Made by a program: the position numbers and the translations under genes
Origin: Ktedonobacteraceae bacterium
Lineage (GTDB): Bacteria > Chloroflexota > Ktedonobacteria > Ktedonobacterales > Ktedonobacteraceae
Direction: 5' to 3'
Assembly (NCBI GenBank): GCA_014896635.1
Contig: JADBKA010000046.1
Span: 1-25,896, forward strand
Length of the DNA: 25,896 nt
In this document: piece by piece, positions 14,452 through 21,833 of the stretch
How positions within the stretch are numbered: position 1 is the stretch's first letter
Layout: each line of letters starts with the position of its first letter
The notes under the pieces: model-generated
The model's database searches: none
Told to the model about the DNA's origin: nothing
What the model saw: only the letters and a program-made list of their open reading frames with translations

Positions 14452-16224
14452 ATGGCAATCGCTGCAAAGACTTTTCAACAGCCGGGCGCGCCTACCCGCA
14501 GAGAGCAGGAGGCTCGTAAACTGCCAGGGAGCCATATCATGTGTGAGGCCCTGATCCGTGAAGGAGTTGACCTGCTGTACGGTTATCCGGGCGGCGCGAT
14601 CATGCCCTTTTACGACGCGCTGACATCCTATCCTTCCCTCTATCACGTACTCGTGCGCCACGAGCAGGCCGCGGCCCACGCTGCCGATGGCTATGCGCGC
14701 GCCACTGGCAAGCCCGGCGTCTGCGTAGCAACCAGCGGGCCAGGCGCGACAAACCTGGTAACGGGTCTGGCGACCGCGTACATGGACTCTGTGCCTGTGA
14801 TTGCCATTACCGGCCAGGTGGGCCGTCCTCTGCTTGGGCGCGACGGCTTCCAGGAAACTGATGTGCTCGGCATTACGCAACCGATCACCAAGCATAGCTT
14901 CCTGGTGCGCAATGCCGCCGAAATCGCTGACGTGTTCCACGAGGCGTTTCGTATCGCGCGCAGCGGTCGCCCCGGTCCCGTTTTGATCGACATTCCAAAA
15001 GACGTGCAGTTCGAGGAGGCAATGTACAGTCCATCGGCCTCTATCACTTCTGAAAAGTATCTCCAGCGCAGTCGCGCACAGGTGCAGCCACCATCTGCTT
15101 ATCTCCTCTCGCAGGCTGTCCAACTGATCACGCGCTCCCAGCGTCCGTTGATTATGGCGGGTCATGGCATCATCCTATCAAACGCCTATACGGAACTGAA
15201 AGCGTTCGCCGAGAAAACCGGCATCCCGGTCATTACCACCCTGCTCGGTCTCTCCGCCTTCCCTGAGCACCATCCGCTCTTCCTGGGCATGCCCGGCATG
15301 CATGGGCCGGCTTATGTCAACCGCGCCATCACCGAATCCGATCTGATCATCGGCGTGGGACTGCGCTTCGATGATCGCGTCACCAGCAAGGTGAGCGAAT
15401 TCGCGCCGAAAGCAGAGATTATCCATATCGACATCGATCCTTCTGAGATGCACAAAGTCAAGATAGCGACAGTTCCCATCGTTGCTGATGCAAAAGTCGC
15501 CCTGGCCGCCCTGACAGAAGCGGTGGCAGCCAGCGATAGAAGCGCCTGGCTCCAGAAAATTCGCGCGCAGCAGGCAACCGACGAGGAGCGTCTCAGCGCC
15601 ATTACGCGCCAGGACGATATCCCCGATCCTGCCACGATCCTCAAGGCCATCTACGATGCCACCGGCGGGCAGGCAGTCATTGTCTCGGACGTCGGGCAGC
15701 ATCAGATGTGGACAGCCCGCTTCTATCCCTGGCGGCGCCCGAACAGCCAGTTTACTTCGGGCGGCCTCGGCACGATGGGCTTCGCGCTTCCCGCCGCGAT
15801 GGGCGTCAAGATGGGCATGCCCGATGATCCTGTCTGGGTTGTGGCCGGTGACGGCGGCATCCAGATGAATATTCAGGAACTGGCAACACTGCAACAGGAG
15901 CGCATCCCGCTCAAAATCGCCATCATGAATAACGGCTACCTCGGCATGGTGCGCCAGTGGCAGCAGTTCTTCCACTCCGGCAACTACTCCGAGACGCCCA
16001 TCACCGGTCCCGACTATGTGAAACTGGCAGAAGCTTACGGCGTAACCGGCATGCGCGTCACCAGTCGCCAGGAGGTTGAGACCGCTATCAGGCGAGCTAT
16101 GGAAATCGACGGCACCGTCATCATCGACTTTATCATCGAGTCAGAAGCCAATGTCTACCCGATGGTTCCCGCCGGCGCCGCCATTACGCAGATGATTGAA
16201 GAGACGACAGAGGAGAACGCCTGA
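14452..16224 (+). CDS. ilvB: Acetolactate synthase, large (catalytic) subunit
   Basis: This ThDP-dependent enzyme condenses pyruvate with pyruvate or 2-oxobutyrate, the first common step of Val/Leu and Ile synthesis. With ATG 14452 it has 590 residues. TAGGAGGAAT lies 5 bases upstream; a longer frame from 14389 overlaps the terminator and was rejected. The ThDP-activating Glu lies in LVRHEQAAAHAADGYARATG. GPGATNLVTGLATAYMDS follows (trimmed). A central FAD-type domain is present, and the ThDP/Mg motif GDGGIQMNIQELATLQQ...NNGYLGMVRQWQ is near residue 470. ilvN follows after a single base between TGA and ATG, so the two subunits are translationally coupled. Control by the upstream attenuator is inferred. 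Confidence 0.97.
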   Translation: MAIAAKTFQQPGAPTRREQEARKLPGSHIMCEALIREGVDLLYGYPGGAIMPFYDALTSYPSLYHVLVRHEQAAAHAADGYARATGKPGVCVATSGPGATNLVTGLATAYMDSVPVIAITGQVGRPLLGRDGFQETDVLGITQPITKHSFLVRNAAEIADVFHEAFRIARSGRPGPVLIDIPKDVQFEEAMYSPSASITSEKYLQRSRAQVQPPSAYLLSQAVQLITRSQRPLIMAGHGIILSNAYTELKAFAEKTGIPVITTLLGLSAFPEHHPLFLGMPGMHGPAYVNRAITESDLIIGVGLRFDDRVTSKVSEFAPKAEIIHIDIDPSEMHKVKIATVPIVADAKVALAALTEAVAASDRSAWLQKIRAQQATDEERLSAITRQDDIPDPATILKAIYDATGGQAVIVSDVGQHQMWTARFYPWRRPNSQFTSGGLGTMGFALPAAMGVKMGMPDDPVWVVAGDGGIQMNIQELATLQQERIPLKIAIMNNGYLGMVRQWQQFFHSGNYSETPITGPDYVKLAEAYGVTGMRVTSRQEVETAIRRAMEIDGTVIIDFIIESEANVYPMVPAGAAITQMIEETTEENA

Positions 16225-16225
16225 G

Positions 16226-16792
16226 ATGACCACCAGCCCTACTCCCACTTTGCGCGCAGGACAATCTAACCTGCCACCAGAGCAGGCCCGCGATCATACC
16301 CTGATCATCTTCTTAGAGGAGCGACCCGGCTCAGTTGATCGCCTGGTTGGTCTCTTCCGCCGGCGGCGCGGCAATCTGCGCACATTTGTACTCGGGCGCA
16401 CGGAAGTACCCAGCATCGTACGCATCACCGCCGTTGTCAACGACTCCGAAGTGGGAGCTGACCAGCTTGTAGAACAGTTGCGCAAAATCGTCGATGTGCG
16501 CCGGGTCGAGAATCCCACGCCAGAACAGACGATCAGCCGTGAACTGACGCTGGTCAGAGTAAACAGCACGCCAGCTAGCTTTCATAGCATTCTCGATATC
16601 GGCCAGATGTTCGGCGCACACGCTATCGACATCACAAAAGAGGCCGTCACGCTGGAAGTCACCGGCACCAGAGAGAAAATCGACACACTCATCGAACGAT
16701 TACAGCCCTATGGCATACGCGAAGTGGCTCGAAGTGGCTGTGTCGCCATGACGCGCGACACAGAAGATCCAGAGCATTCCGACTCAAAGTAG
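16226..16792 (+). CDS. ilvN: Acetolactate synthase, small (regulatory) subunit
   Basis: IlvN binds the catalytic subunit, raises its activity and gives valine feedback inhibition. With ATG 16226 it has 188 residues; GAGGAG at about 16211 lies inside the end of ilvB. The N-terminal ACT domain is at about 25-100 (HTLIIFLEERPGSVDRLVGLF, trimmed, then VPSIVRITAVV and VRRVENPT). The C-terminal ACT-like domain starts near SRELTLVRVN (about 103) and includes EVTGTREKIDTLIERL. The N-terminal 22 residues form a Pro/Thr-rich extension not usual for the family. The ilvC start lies 51 bp downstream. Confidence 0.94.
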   Translation: MTTSPTPTLRAGQSNLPPEQARDHTLIIFLEERPGSVDRLVGLFRRRRGNLRTFVLGRTEVPSIVRITAVVNDSEVGADQLVEQLRKIVDVRRVENPTPEQTISRELTLVRVNSTPASFHSILDIGQMFGAHAIDITKEAVTLEVTGTREKIDTLIERLQPYGIREVARSGCVAMTRDTEDPEHSDSK

Positions 16793-16799
16793 CAAAGGA

Positions 16800-16825
16800 A
16801 GGAGGCAGGTTTGCGCCTGTCTCCT
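16800..16825 (+). promoter_or_regulatory. Hairpin in the ilvN-ilvC gap
   Basis: AGGAGGCAGG (16800-16809) pairs with CCTGTCTCCT (16816-16825): 10 bp with one G-U and a 6-base loop. It sequesters an upstream Shine-Dalgarno-like AGGAGG and leaves the AAGGAGGAA of ilvC free. It could set the relative translation or stability of ilvBN and ilvC. Confidence 0.4.
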
Positions 16826-16843
16826 GATGAAGGAGGAATTTGT

Positions 16844-17905
16844 ATGGCAAGAATTTATTACGATGCTGACGCGAATCTTGAACTCGTTCAGCAGAAAAAA
16901 ATCGCCATTATCGGCTATGGCAGCCAGGGACACGCCCACGCCCTGAATCTACGTGATAGTGGCTGTGATGTCGTCGTCGGCCTGCCGACTCACAGCAAGA
17001 CCCGCGCCCAGGCAGAGGCCAGCGGCCTGCGCGTTCTGACCCCTGCCCAGGCGGCGGAGCAGGCAGACGTTATCATGATTCTCATTCCCGATGAGTACCA
17101 TCGTGAAGTATTTGAGCGTGATATCAAACCTGGCCTCGCTGCCGGCAAAATGCTGATGGTCGCACACGGCTTCAGCCTGCACTTCTCGCAAATTATCCCG
17201 CCGCCTGACATCGACGTGGCAATGGTCGCGCCCAAAAGCCCCGGCCATATGCTGCGCCGCCTTTACGAAGAAGGTGTGGGTGTACCCGCACTCTGGGCCG
17301 TCTTCCAGGATGCTACGGGCGAAGCGCAGGCGCTGACCCTGGCCTACGCGCGCGGCATCGGCTGCACACGCGCGGGTGTCCTGCAAACAACCATTAAGGA
17401 AGAGACCGAAACCGATCTCTTCGGCGAACAGGTCGTGCTCTGCGGCGGCATCACCGCTCTCATCCAGGCCGGCTTTGAAACGCTGGTCGAGGCAGGCTAT
17501 CAGCCGGAATCGGCCTACTTTGAGTGCCTGCACGAGATGAAACTGATCGTAGACCTGATGTACCAGGGTGGCATCGGCTACATGCGCTACTCTATCAGCA
17601 ATACTGCCGAATACGGCGATTATGTTACAGGCCCACGCATCATTACTGAGCAGACGCGCCAGGAGATGCGTAAAGTGCTACAGGCGATTCAGGACGGGTC
17701 CTTTGCCAGGCAGTGGATACTGGAAAATCAGGCCGGGCGTCCCAGTTTTCTGGCGATGCGCCGCGCCGCAGCTCAGCATCCCATCGAGCAGGTCGGGCGC
17801 GATCTGCGCGCCATGATGCCCTGGCTGACCCCGCAGCAGAAGAAGCCGGCAACCACCGAATCGACAGACCAGGCAAGCGAGCCAAAGGCTCATCACACAA
17901 AGTAG
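16844..17905 (+). CDS. ilvC: Ketol-acid reductoisomerase, class I
   Basis: IlvC performs the Mg-dependent alkyl migration and NAD(P)H reduction of acetolactate or acetohydroxybutyrate. With ATG 16844 (AAGGAGGAA just upstream; a longer in-frame ATG at 16811 lacks support) it has 353 residues, typical of the short class I. The N-terminal Rossmann motif is [21 protein letters not shown]. The catalytic knotted domain carries [32 protein letters not shown] and [19 protein letters not shown]. The cofactor loop reads [12 protein letters not shown], with Pro where many NADPH enzymes have Arg (GLRxGS). The C-terminal 25 residues (Lys/Thr/Glu-rich) are an extra tail. Confidence 0.96.
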   Translation: MARIYYDADANLELVQQKKIAIIGYGSQGHAHALNLRDSGCDVVVGLPTHSKTRAQAEASGLRVLTPAQAAEQADVIMILIPDEYHREVFERDIKPGLAAGKMLMVAHGFSLHFSQIIPPPDIDVAMVAPKSPGHMLRRLYEEGVGVPALWAVFQDATGEAQALTLAYARGIGCTRAGVLQTTIKEETETDLFGEQVVLCGGITALIQAGFETLVEAGYQPESAYFECLHEMKLIVDLMYQGGIGYMRYSISNTAEYGDYVTGPRIITEQTRQEMRKVLQAIQDGSFARQWILENQAGRPSFLAMRRAAAQHPIEQVGRDLRAMMPWLTPQQKKPATTESTDQASEPKAHHTK

Positions 17906-17930
17906 AACACTGAGGAGGAAACAAAACATC

Positions 17931-19109
17931 ATGGGAGATCCTGCGGTAGTAAAAATTTTTGACACGACATTGCGCGATGGCGAGCAGTCGCCGGGTGCCA
18001 CCATGACGACAGCAGAGAAGTTGCAGGTTGCAGAGCAGCTCACGCGCCTCAACGTGGACATCATCGAAGCCGGCTTCCCTGCCGCTTCCCCCGGCGATCT
18101 TTCCGCTGTCAAAGAAATCGCCCGCCGCACACACGGCCCGGCTATCGCTGGCCTTGCACGCGCCAGCAGCAGCGACATCGACGCAGCCTGGGAGGCCGTG
18201 CGCGAAGCCGAGCGCCCCGTCATCCATGTGTTTCTTGCAACCTCTGATATCCACTTGCGCCATAAGCTCAGACTGAGCCGTGAGGAGGCGCTCCAGCAAG
18301 TCAAAACAGCAGTTTCCTACGCTCGCAACCTCTGCCCGACGATTGAGTTCTCGGCAGAGGATGCGACCCGCAGCGATTGGGATTACCTCTGTACCGTCTT
18401 TGAGACCGCCATCAAGGCCGGAGCCACAACGATCAACGTCCCCGATACCGTCGGTTATACGTTGCCATCCGAGTACGAGGCGCTCTTCCGTTACCTGCGG
18501 GAGCGTGTGCCGGGCATGGAAGACGTGACGCTGAGCGCGCACTGTCATGATGACCTGGGCATGGCAACTGCCAACACACTCGCGGCCATCAAAGCTGGCG
18601 CCCGCCAGGTCGAAGTGACGATTAACGGCATCGGCGAGCGCGCCGGCAACACAGCGATGGAAGAAGTGGTGATGGCGCTACGCACCCGTCCCGATGCTTT
18701 TCACAACGTTGATACTCGCATCAACTCTGTGGAATTGCTCGCTGCCAGCCAGCTCGTCAGCCGCCTGACAGGCCTGCCGGTGCAGCCCAACAAGGCCATC
18801 GTCGGCGCCAATGCTTTCGCGCACGAGGCCGGCATTCACCAGGACGGCATGCTCAAGCACCGCCTCACCTACGAAATTATGACGCCCCAGGCGGTCGGCT
18901 GGGGCGAGACAAAGCTGGTCCTGGGCAAACATTCGGGCCGGCATGGTTTGGATGCACGCCTGCGCCAGCTCGGTTATAAACTGGACGCGGCGCATCTCAA
19001 AGCGGCTTATGCCCGCTTCGTTGCTCTGGCAGATGAGAAAAAGCACGTCAGCGATGAAGAGTTGATCTTCATTGTCGAGAGCAGCAAAGAAACACCTGCC
19101 GCGATCTAA
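17931..19109 (+). CDS. leuA: 2-isopropylmalate synthase, short form without regulatory domain
   Basis: This enzyme condenses 2-oxoisovalerate with acetyl-CoA, the committed step of leucine synthesis. It has 392 residues. The TIM-barrel motifs are [13 protein letters not shown] (10-22), [12 protein letters not shown] with metal His204/His206, and GIGERAGN (233-240). The subdomain [20 protein letters not shown] and [14 protein letters not shown] are typical of LeuA rather than NifV homocitrate synthase. The protein ends at [10 protein letters not shown], just where the C-terminal dimer/leucine-binding domain of about 120 residues begins in full-length LeuA. The 240 bases downstream do not encode it in any frame that could be seen, so this is not a simple frameshift. 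The ribosome site is TGAGGAGGAA, and the gene lies 25 bp after ilvC. Confidence 0.92.
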   Translation: MGDPAVVKIFDTTLRDGEQSPGATMTTAEKLQVAEQLTRLNVDIIEAGFPAASPGDLSAVKEIARRTHGPAIAGLARASSSDIDAAWEAVREAERPVIHVFLATSDIHLRHKLRLSREEALQQVKTAVSYARNLCPTIEFSAEDATRSDWDYLCTVFETAIKAGATTINVPDTVGYTLPSEYEALFRYLRERVPGMEDVTLSAHCHDDLGMATANTLAAIKAGARQVEVTINGIGERAGNTAMEEVVMALRTRPDAFHNVDTRINSVELLAASQLVSRLTGLPVQPNKAIVGANAFAHEAGIHQDGMLKHRLTYEIMTPQAVGWGETKLVLGKHSGRHGLDARLRQLGYKLDAAHLKAAYARFVALADEKKHVSDEELIFIVESSKETPAAI

Positions 19110-19161
19110 CAGGAACACAGGCAAGTATCCTCGCTTCCCTCTCTCATCGCATGAGCAGGGA

Positions 19162-19190
19162 CACCGGTGGCATAAACACAGCCACCGGTG
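19162..19190 (+). terminator. Hairpin after leuA
   Basis: CACCGGTGGC (19162-19171) and GCCACCGGTG (19181-19190) form a perfect 10-bp stem with a 9-base loop about 50 bp after the leuA stop. No T-run follows, so it may be a terminator of the non-canonical type or an RNA end stabiliser. Confidence 0.5.
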
Positions 19191-19285
19191 ATACAATACA
19201 GGGAAGCCTCGAAAAAGGAAGGCCACTCAATCTTTTTACAAACCCTGTACTTTTGTACTTGCGTGGTCATTTCCTACGTGAAACA

Positions 19286-19294
19286 TGGTAGAAT
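19286..19294 (+). promoter_or_regulatory. Extended -10 promoter for thrB
   Basis: TGGTAGAAT matches an extended -10 element 58 bp before the thrB ATG. No convincing -35 was found. It suggests that thrBC is transcribed separately from ilv-leu. Confidence 0.4.
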
Positions 19295-19320
19295 AGGCTC
19301 ACTCTTAGAAAGGATGGAGT

Positions 19321-19407
19321 ATGCTTACATCAGAAAGGCAGGGGCCAAGCGATGGCACTGGCATTACCTGCCGCAGTTACAGTCCTGACACCCGCTACGT
19401 CGGCTAA
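19321..19407 (+). CDS. Possible 28-codon upstream ORF overlapping thrB
   Basis: ATG 19321 follows AAAGGATGGAGT, a better-placed ribosome site than that of thrB. The frame ends at TAA 19405-19407, inside thrB. The peptide has four Thr and one Ile in 28 residues, a weak enrichment. It may be a leader peptide or a coupling ORF, or chance. Confidence 0.3.
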   Translation: MLTSERQGPSDGTGITCRSYSPDTRYVG

Positions 19408-20392
19408 TCTTGGGCCTGGCTTCGATAGTCTTGGCCTGGCTTTACAACTCTATAATCGTTTTGAGATAGAGGAATGCAGAGGCAATCCCGCTCACCCACA
19501 CATCGAGATACAGGGGGAAGCGGGCGCTAATCTGTCTACCGGGGCGGATAATCTCTTTTTCCGTTCTTTTGCCCTGCTTTTTGAGCGCCTGCGAATTCCC
19601 TTACCAGCAGTGCGTATTCGCATGACCATCAGCATTCCCCCCGGCTGTGGCCTCGGCAGCAGTGCCACCGCAGTGGTCGGCGGGCTGGTGGCAGCCAACA
19701 AATGGATTCGCAGTCAGGGTCTGGGGCATGGGCTGACGAGAGAAGAATTGCTGCCCTTAGCGGTGGAGGCGGAGGCCGGCAAACACCCGGACAATGTTGC
19801 CCCGGCCTTATTGGGAGGGCTTGTCGCCACAACATATCTGGACGGCAAAATCCATGCAATCAAAACCCCCTTCCCCGATGAGCTGAAAGCTGTCATCTTC
19901 ACCCCCTCCTTCCCGATGGATACGGTGGCGGGCCGCAAATTGCTGCCGGCTTCCTATCCTAAAGCTGACGTAACCTTTAATACCGGGCGTGTCGCCTTGC
20001 TGGTGATGGCGCTACAAACCGGCCACTACGAGATGATCGGTGAAGCAATGCGGGACCGCCTGCATCAACCCTATCGCCAGGTGCTTTTCCCGGCCATGCC
20101 CGATATTATCCAGGCAGCAATCGCTGCCGGAGCGTATGGTGCCTGTCTTTCTGGTGGAGGTTCATCTCTCATCGCCCTGGCAAGTTCTCACTTTCATGAG
20201 ATACTCCAGGCTATGCAAGGAACAGCGCATGCCGCCGGTATCCAGGGAACTGGCATGGTGCTGAGAGCAGATCAGAAAGGAGCGCGGGTGATCATGCCTG
20301 CGCGCAGCCGTACACGAAAGGAAGTCAGCGCACGCTATGGCGATCAATTCTGCTGGACCCCCGCCCGACCGGGAAGCTGGCGAGGGCGTTAA
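19352..20392 (+). CDS. thrB: Homoserine kinase
   Basis: ThrB phosphorylates homoserine with ATP, the step before threonine synthase. It is a GHMP-family kinase of 346 residues, longer than the usual 300-320. It shows VTVLTPATSANLGPGFDSLGLAL at the N-terminus (trimmed), the ATP-binding motif IPPGCGLGSSAT (95-106), EAGKHPDNVAPALLGG at about 143, and the C-terminal GHMP motif GAYGACLSGGGSSLIAL. The last 40 or so residues are basic and poorly conserved, and overlap one of the possible thrC starts. ATG 19352 was chosen by family alignment; GGCAGGGG lies 8-15 bases upstream. Confidence 0.95.
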   Translation: MALALPAAVTVLTPATSANLGPGFDSLGLALQLYNRFEIEECRGNPAHPHIEIQGEAGANLSTGADNLFFRSFALLFERLRIPLPAVRIRMTISIPPGCGLGSSATAVVGGLVAANKWIRSQGLGHGLTREELLPLAVEAEAGKHPDNVAPALLGGLVATTYLDGKIHAIKTPFPDELKAVIFTPSFPMDTVAGRKLLPASYPKADVTFNTGRVALLVMALQTGHYEMIGEAMRDRLHQPYRQVLFPAMPDIIQAAIAAGAYGACLSGGGSSLIALASSHFHEILQAMQGTAHAAGIQGTGMVLRADQKGARVIMPARSRTRKEVSARYGDQFCWTPARPGSWRGR

Positions 20393-20411
20393 TTACGCTC
20401 AAACAGAGAGC

Positions 20412-21833
20412 ATGCGTCACTACTCCGAGGAGATACAACAGGTATTATCTTCCATTTCGCTCCGCTGCGTGGCCTGTTCGGCCCTCTATCCCGCAATAGA
20501 GGCCGGACAGCCACCGCGCTACCGCTGTGAGTGCGGAGAAGTGCTCGACGTCGAAACACAATTCAGGCTTCCCGGACGACAGATGCCGCCTGTCCAGAAC
20601 AGGCCCGCAACATTTTTCTTAGAGGATGCGGAGAGCACACCTGCCGCCGGTGCGCTCTGGCGCCAGCTCTTCGACGAGCGGGCCGCCAATCCCCCCATCT
20701 GGCCTATCAGTAGCGATAGACTACAACTGGATTACAGCGGCGTCTGGCGCTACCGCGAACTGATTCTGCCAGTTCCCGAAAACTATGTGGTCAGCAGGCC
20801 GGAAGGCAACACGGGCCTCTATCCCGCCGGCAGCGAAAACTGCGGGCCGGGACAGGAAGGACACCGCCAGATCGGCAGCTACGCCGGACTCGAACGCCTC
20901 TTCCTGAAGCACGAGGGAGAAAACCCTACTGGCAGTTTCAAAGACCGGGGCATGACCGCCGGCGTGACAATGGCAAACCTGCTCGGCGCCCGCGCAGTGG
21001 CCTGCGCCTCTACCGGCAATACGTCAGCCTCGCTCGCATCCTACGCCGCTCAAGCCGGCATGCGCGCCATTGTCTTCCTGCCAGCCGGGAAAATCGCGGC
21101 TGAGAAATTAGCACAAACCCTGGCTTATGGCGCGCAGACCGTGCAGATCAAGGGCGATTTTGACGACGCCATGCGCCTGGTCGAGCAGGTATGCAATGAA
21201 CTGGGCATCTATCTGCTCAACTCGCTCAATCCATTCCGCATCGAGGGACAGAAAGCCATCGGCTTCGAGATCATGCAGCAGCTCGACTGGCAGGCTCCCG
21301 ACTGGATTGTGCTGCCGGCTGGCAATCTTGGTAACACCTCGGCTATCGGTAAGGCTTTCCACCAGGCGTATAAGCTGTCGCTGATCAGTCACATGCCGCG
21401 CTTTGCCGCCATTCAGGCGGCAGGGGCCAATCCTTTCTACCGCAGCTTCATCGAGGGATTCACGAAGCGCGAGACGGTACGCGCCGAAACCGTCGCTACT
21501 GCCATTAAGATCGGCAATCCGGTCAGCTTCACCCGCGCCCGCCGCGTGATTGAGGAGTCAGATGGCCTCGTGGAAGAGGTCAGCGACGCCGAAATTCTGG
21601 ATGCCAAACGGGTGATTGACCGCGCCGGCATCGGCTGCGAACCGGCTTCTGCCGCCACACTGGCCGGTATCCGCAAACTGGTTGCGCGCGGTGTCATCAA
21701 ACATGATGAACAGGTCGTTGGTATATTAACAGGTAATTTGCTCAAAGATAGTAAGACAGGTGTTCCTCAAGAGGTGAGCGGTCAGACCGTCACAGCAACA
21801 ATTGATGCGGTAAGGAGCATACTTACGCAATGA
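20412..21833 (+). CDS. thrC: Threonine synthase
   Basis: ThrC converts O-phosphohomoserine to threonine with PLP. From ATG 20412 it has 473 residues. A start at 20337 would add 25 residues and overlap thrB by 56 bp, so it was judged less likely, though neither has a strong ribosome site. An N-terminal zinc-ribbon-like set is visible: Cys19, Cys22 (CVAC), Cys39, Cys41 (CEC). The PLP lysine is Lys177 in GENPTGSFKDRGM. CASTGNTSASLASYAAQAG and LPAGNLGNTSAIGKAF are the phosphate-binding and domain motifs. The stop overlaps the start of the next gene as ATGA, which suggests coupling. Confidence 0.95.
   Translation: MRHYSEEIQQVLSSISLRCVACSALYPAIEAGQPPRYRCECGEVLDVETQFRLPGRQMPPVQNRPATFFLEDAESTPAAGALWRQLFDERAANPPIWPISSDRLQLDYSGVWRYRELILPVPENYVVSRPEGNTGLYPAGSENCGPGQEGHRQIGSYAGLERLFLKHEGENPTGSFKDRGMTAGVTMANLLGARAVACASTGNTSASLASYAAQAGMRAIVFLPAGKIAAEKLAQTLAYGAQTVQIKGDFDDAMRLVEQVCNELGIYLLNSLNPFRIEGQKAIGFEIMQQLDWQAPDWIVLPAGNLGNTSAIGKAFHQAYKLSLISHMPRFAAIQAAGANPFYRSFIEGFTKRETVRAETVATAIKIGNPVSFTRARRVIEESDGLVEEVSDAEILDAKRVIDRAGIGCEPASAATLAGIRKLVARGVIKHDEQVVGILTGNLLKDSKTGVPQEVSGQTVTATIDAVRSILTQ

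Noticed and set aside
20337..20411. Earlier thrC start
   Set aside because: It would overlap thrB by 56 bp; the zinc-ribbon region typical of the family's start lies after 20412. It remains possible.
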